Assembly (NCBI GenBank): GCA_012064385.1
Contig: QRDG01000944.1
Coordinates: 178,226 to 242,225, forward strand
Length of the DNA: 64,000 bases
Direction of reading: 5' to 3'
From: Puccinellia tenuiflora
Taxonomy: Eukaryota > Streptophyta > Magnoliopsida > Poales > Poaceae
The notes under the pieces were generated by a model. That model did not search any database and was not told where the DNA came from. It saw only the letters and a program-made list of their open reading frames with translations. How positions within the stretch are numbered: the first letter of the stretch is position 1; every line of letters begins with the position of its first letter. The position numbers and the translations under genes are program-made. Shown piece by piece: positions 63,097 to 64,000 of the stretch.

Positions 63097-64000
63097 GACC
63101 ATTATGTATTCTATGACTGACCGTGAATAAGAATCATGTTTGATGGAACTTCATTCTGTTGTCTTGTTCGTTGTGGTCAAGCTATCATTCAAAAGAAGGT
63201 ATGTGCATGCAGGCATAACCATTACAAATTGCAAATGCAAAAGATGATGTGATTAGTTCATGTACCTTGGGGAGAATCCAAATCCTAAAACATAAATTTG
63301 TTTACTTCTAGTACCCTGGTGTCTATCATCTATTACAATATAACAGCCAAGTGCATACATGCAAGAATACTGCATCCAACATCTGTAAATTACAAAAATC
63401 ATGTCTACTTTGAACAATGGCAAACTGTTTGCTTCCGCTCGTTGTCGTGGTCAATCTGAGCGAACAAACTGTTTGCCCAGCTGCATGTCACATGGCTGGT
63501 CAATCTGAGCGAGGACCTAACTGCTCGCCGACGGATGATCAGCGGTGATGTCGATGTCGATTGATCACTTAGTGTGGCAGGCTGCAGAGCACGGTAAAAT
63601 GGCCCAGGCACTCCTGGTCGGTTCGCTCGCTCGCCAAGGTATACTTTTACATTTTCGAAGAACCAAAGCTGTAGCTTGCACTAAACAAGAAGGTAAATTA
63701 AATACTAGACGTCTGGACATCACAGGCTACACATGAACCGAATATGAACTGAGAACAATGTACATGTGATAACCACCATTAAGCACAAATGGATGAACAA
63801 CGATTACCTTAAAAAATCATTGAATATATCTTCGTACCACCAGAAGCCTCCTGCAGTAAGTTCAGTTCCCCTTGCATCCTGTATCAGAACAAATGAGAAA
63901 CTCTTCTTTAGGCTTCTACATGTTAAGATTTAGACTTTGATTCGGAAGGAGCTACAGGTGCAATTCAGCAAATAACCCAACACAACCAACGCAAACGAGT
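63097..64000. other. Unique-looking DNA right of the gag-only copia
   Basis: Continues the host DNA interrupted at 52141. No complete gene. A short duplicated motif (tggtcaatctgagcga) lies at about 63450 and 63500. One possible exon is listed separately; the rest shows nothing I can support. Confidence 0.4.
63808..63878 (-). CDS. Possible internal exon of a host gene (71 nt)
   Basis: On the minus strand, an acceptor (gatacag) and a donor (gtaatc) bound 71 nt that are open in one frame and encode DARGTELTAGGFWWYEDIFNDFL. The aromatic-rich, non-repetitive peptide looks like real protein. I do not recognise the family and found no neighbouring exon with certainty. The gene would extend beyond 64000 and to the left. 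Confidence 0.35.

Overview
The window is plant nuclear DNA from a grass, most likely a large-genome, repeat-rich Poaceae species. The evidence is nested LTR retrotransposons of grass type, a CACTA transposon, MITEs whose ends read CTCCCTCCGTCC, and a GC-rich intronless glycosyltransferase gene of grass character. I cannot name the species. About 90% of the window is transposable-element sequence. The only intact host-type gene I can defend is a UDP-glycosyltransferase at 48390-49820.

Layout. (1) 1-17394: a decayed CACTA transposase on the minus strand, split by a SIRE/Maximus-type copia element (2870-16713) with a perfect 5-bp target duplication (GTCAT). The copia carries gag-pol, a 3.4-kb internal insertion that splits reverse transcriptase, and an extra long ORF (13385-14878) between pol and the 3' LTR. 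(2) 17395-25223: two truncated Tat-type gypsy remnants on the plus strand. Each has an integrase end, followed by a repeat array and a spliced coiled-coil gene pointing the other way. (3) 25224-35234: a gypsy element on the minus strand with both LTRs, PBS and gag-protease. It has lost nearly all of pol but keeps a five-exon opposite-strand gene (26407-30574). (4) 35235-about 43416: a third plus-strand Tat element (gag, protease, RT, RNase H, integrase, antisense coiled-coil gene). (5) 43417-45388: an LTR fragment beside the assembly's single N, then another Tat 3' region and LTR. (6) 45389-52141: the genic island. It holds a broken inverted glycosyltransferase fragment, duplicated upstream DNA, two almost identical MITEs in inverted orientation, the intact glycosyltransferase and a 65-bp minisatellite. 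(7) 52142-63091: a 10.95-kb minus-strand copia element with 2.5-kb LTRs and a 5-bp duplication (AATGC). It carries gag but no pol. (8) 63097-64000: unique-looking DNA with one possible host exon on the minus strand.

How the parts relate. Two elements (25224-35234 and 52142-63091) carry structural genes without a working pol, so they would need enzymes in trans. The gag-only copia shares its PBS, its PPT/LTR junction and its LTR-end architecture with the copia at 2870-16713, which suggests one mobilisation system. The Tat elements share a layout of sense pol facing a spliced antisense gene, with short GC-rich inverted-repeat arrays in or near that region. Three unrelated LTR families here carry dense arrays of short CCGG-ended palindromes; in two of them the array sits directly upstream of the LTR TATA box. 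In the copia at 2870 a second array of the same kind lies upstream of the extra ORF, as if a promoter module had been copied. Splice sites, family names and promoter roles are my reading of the sequence and were not computed.
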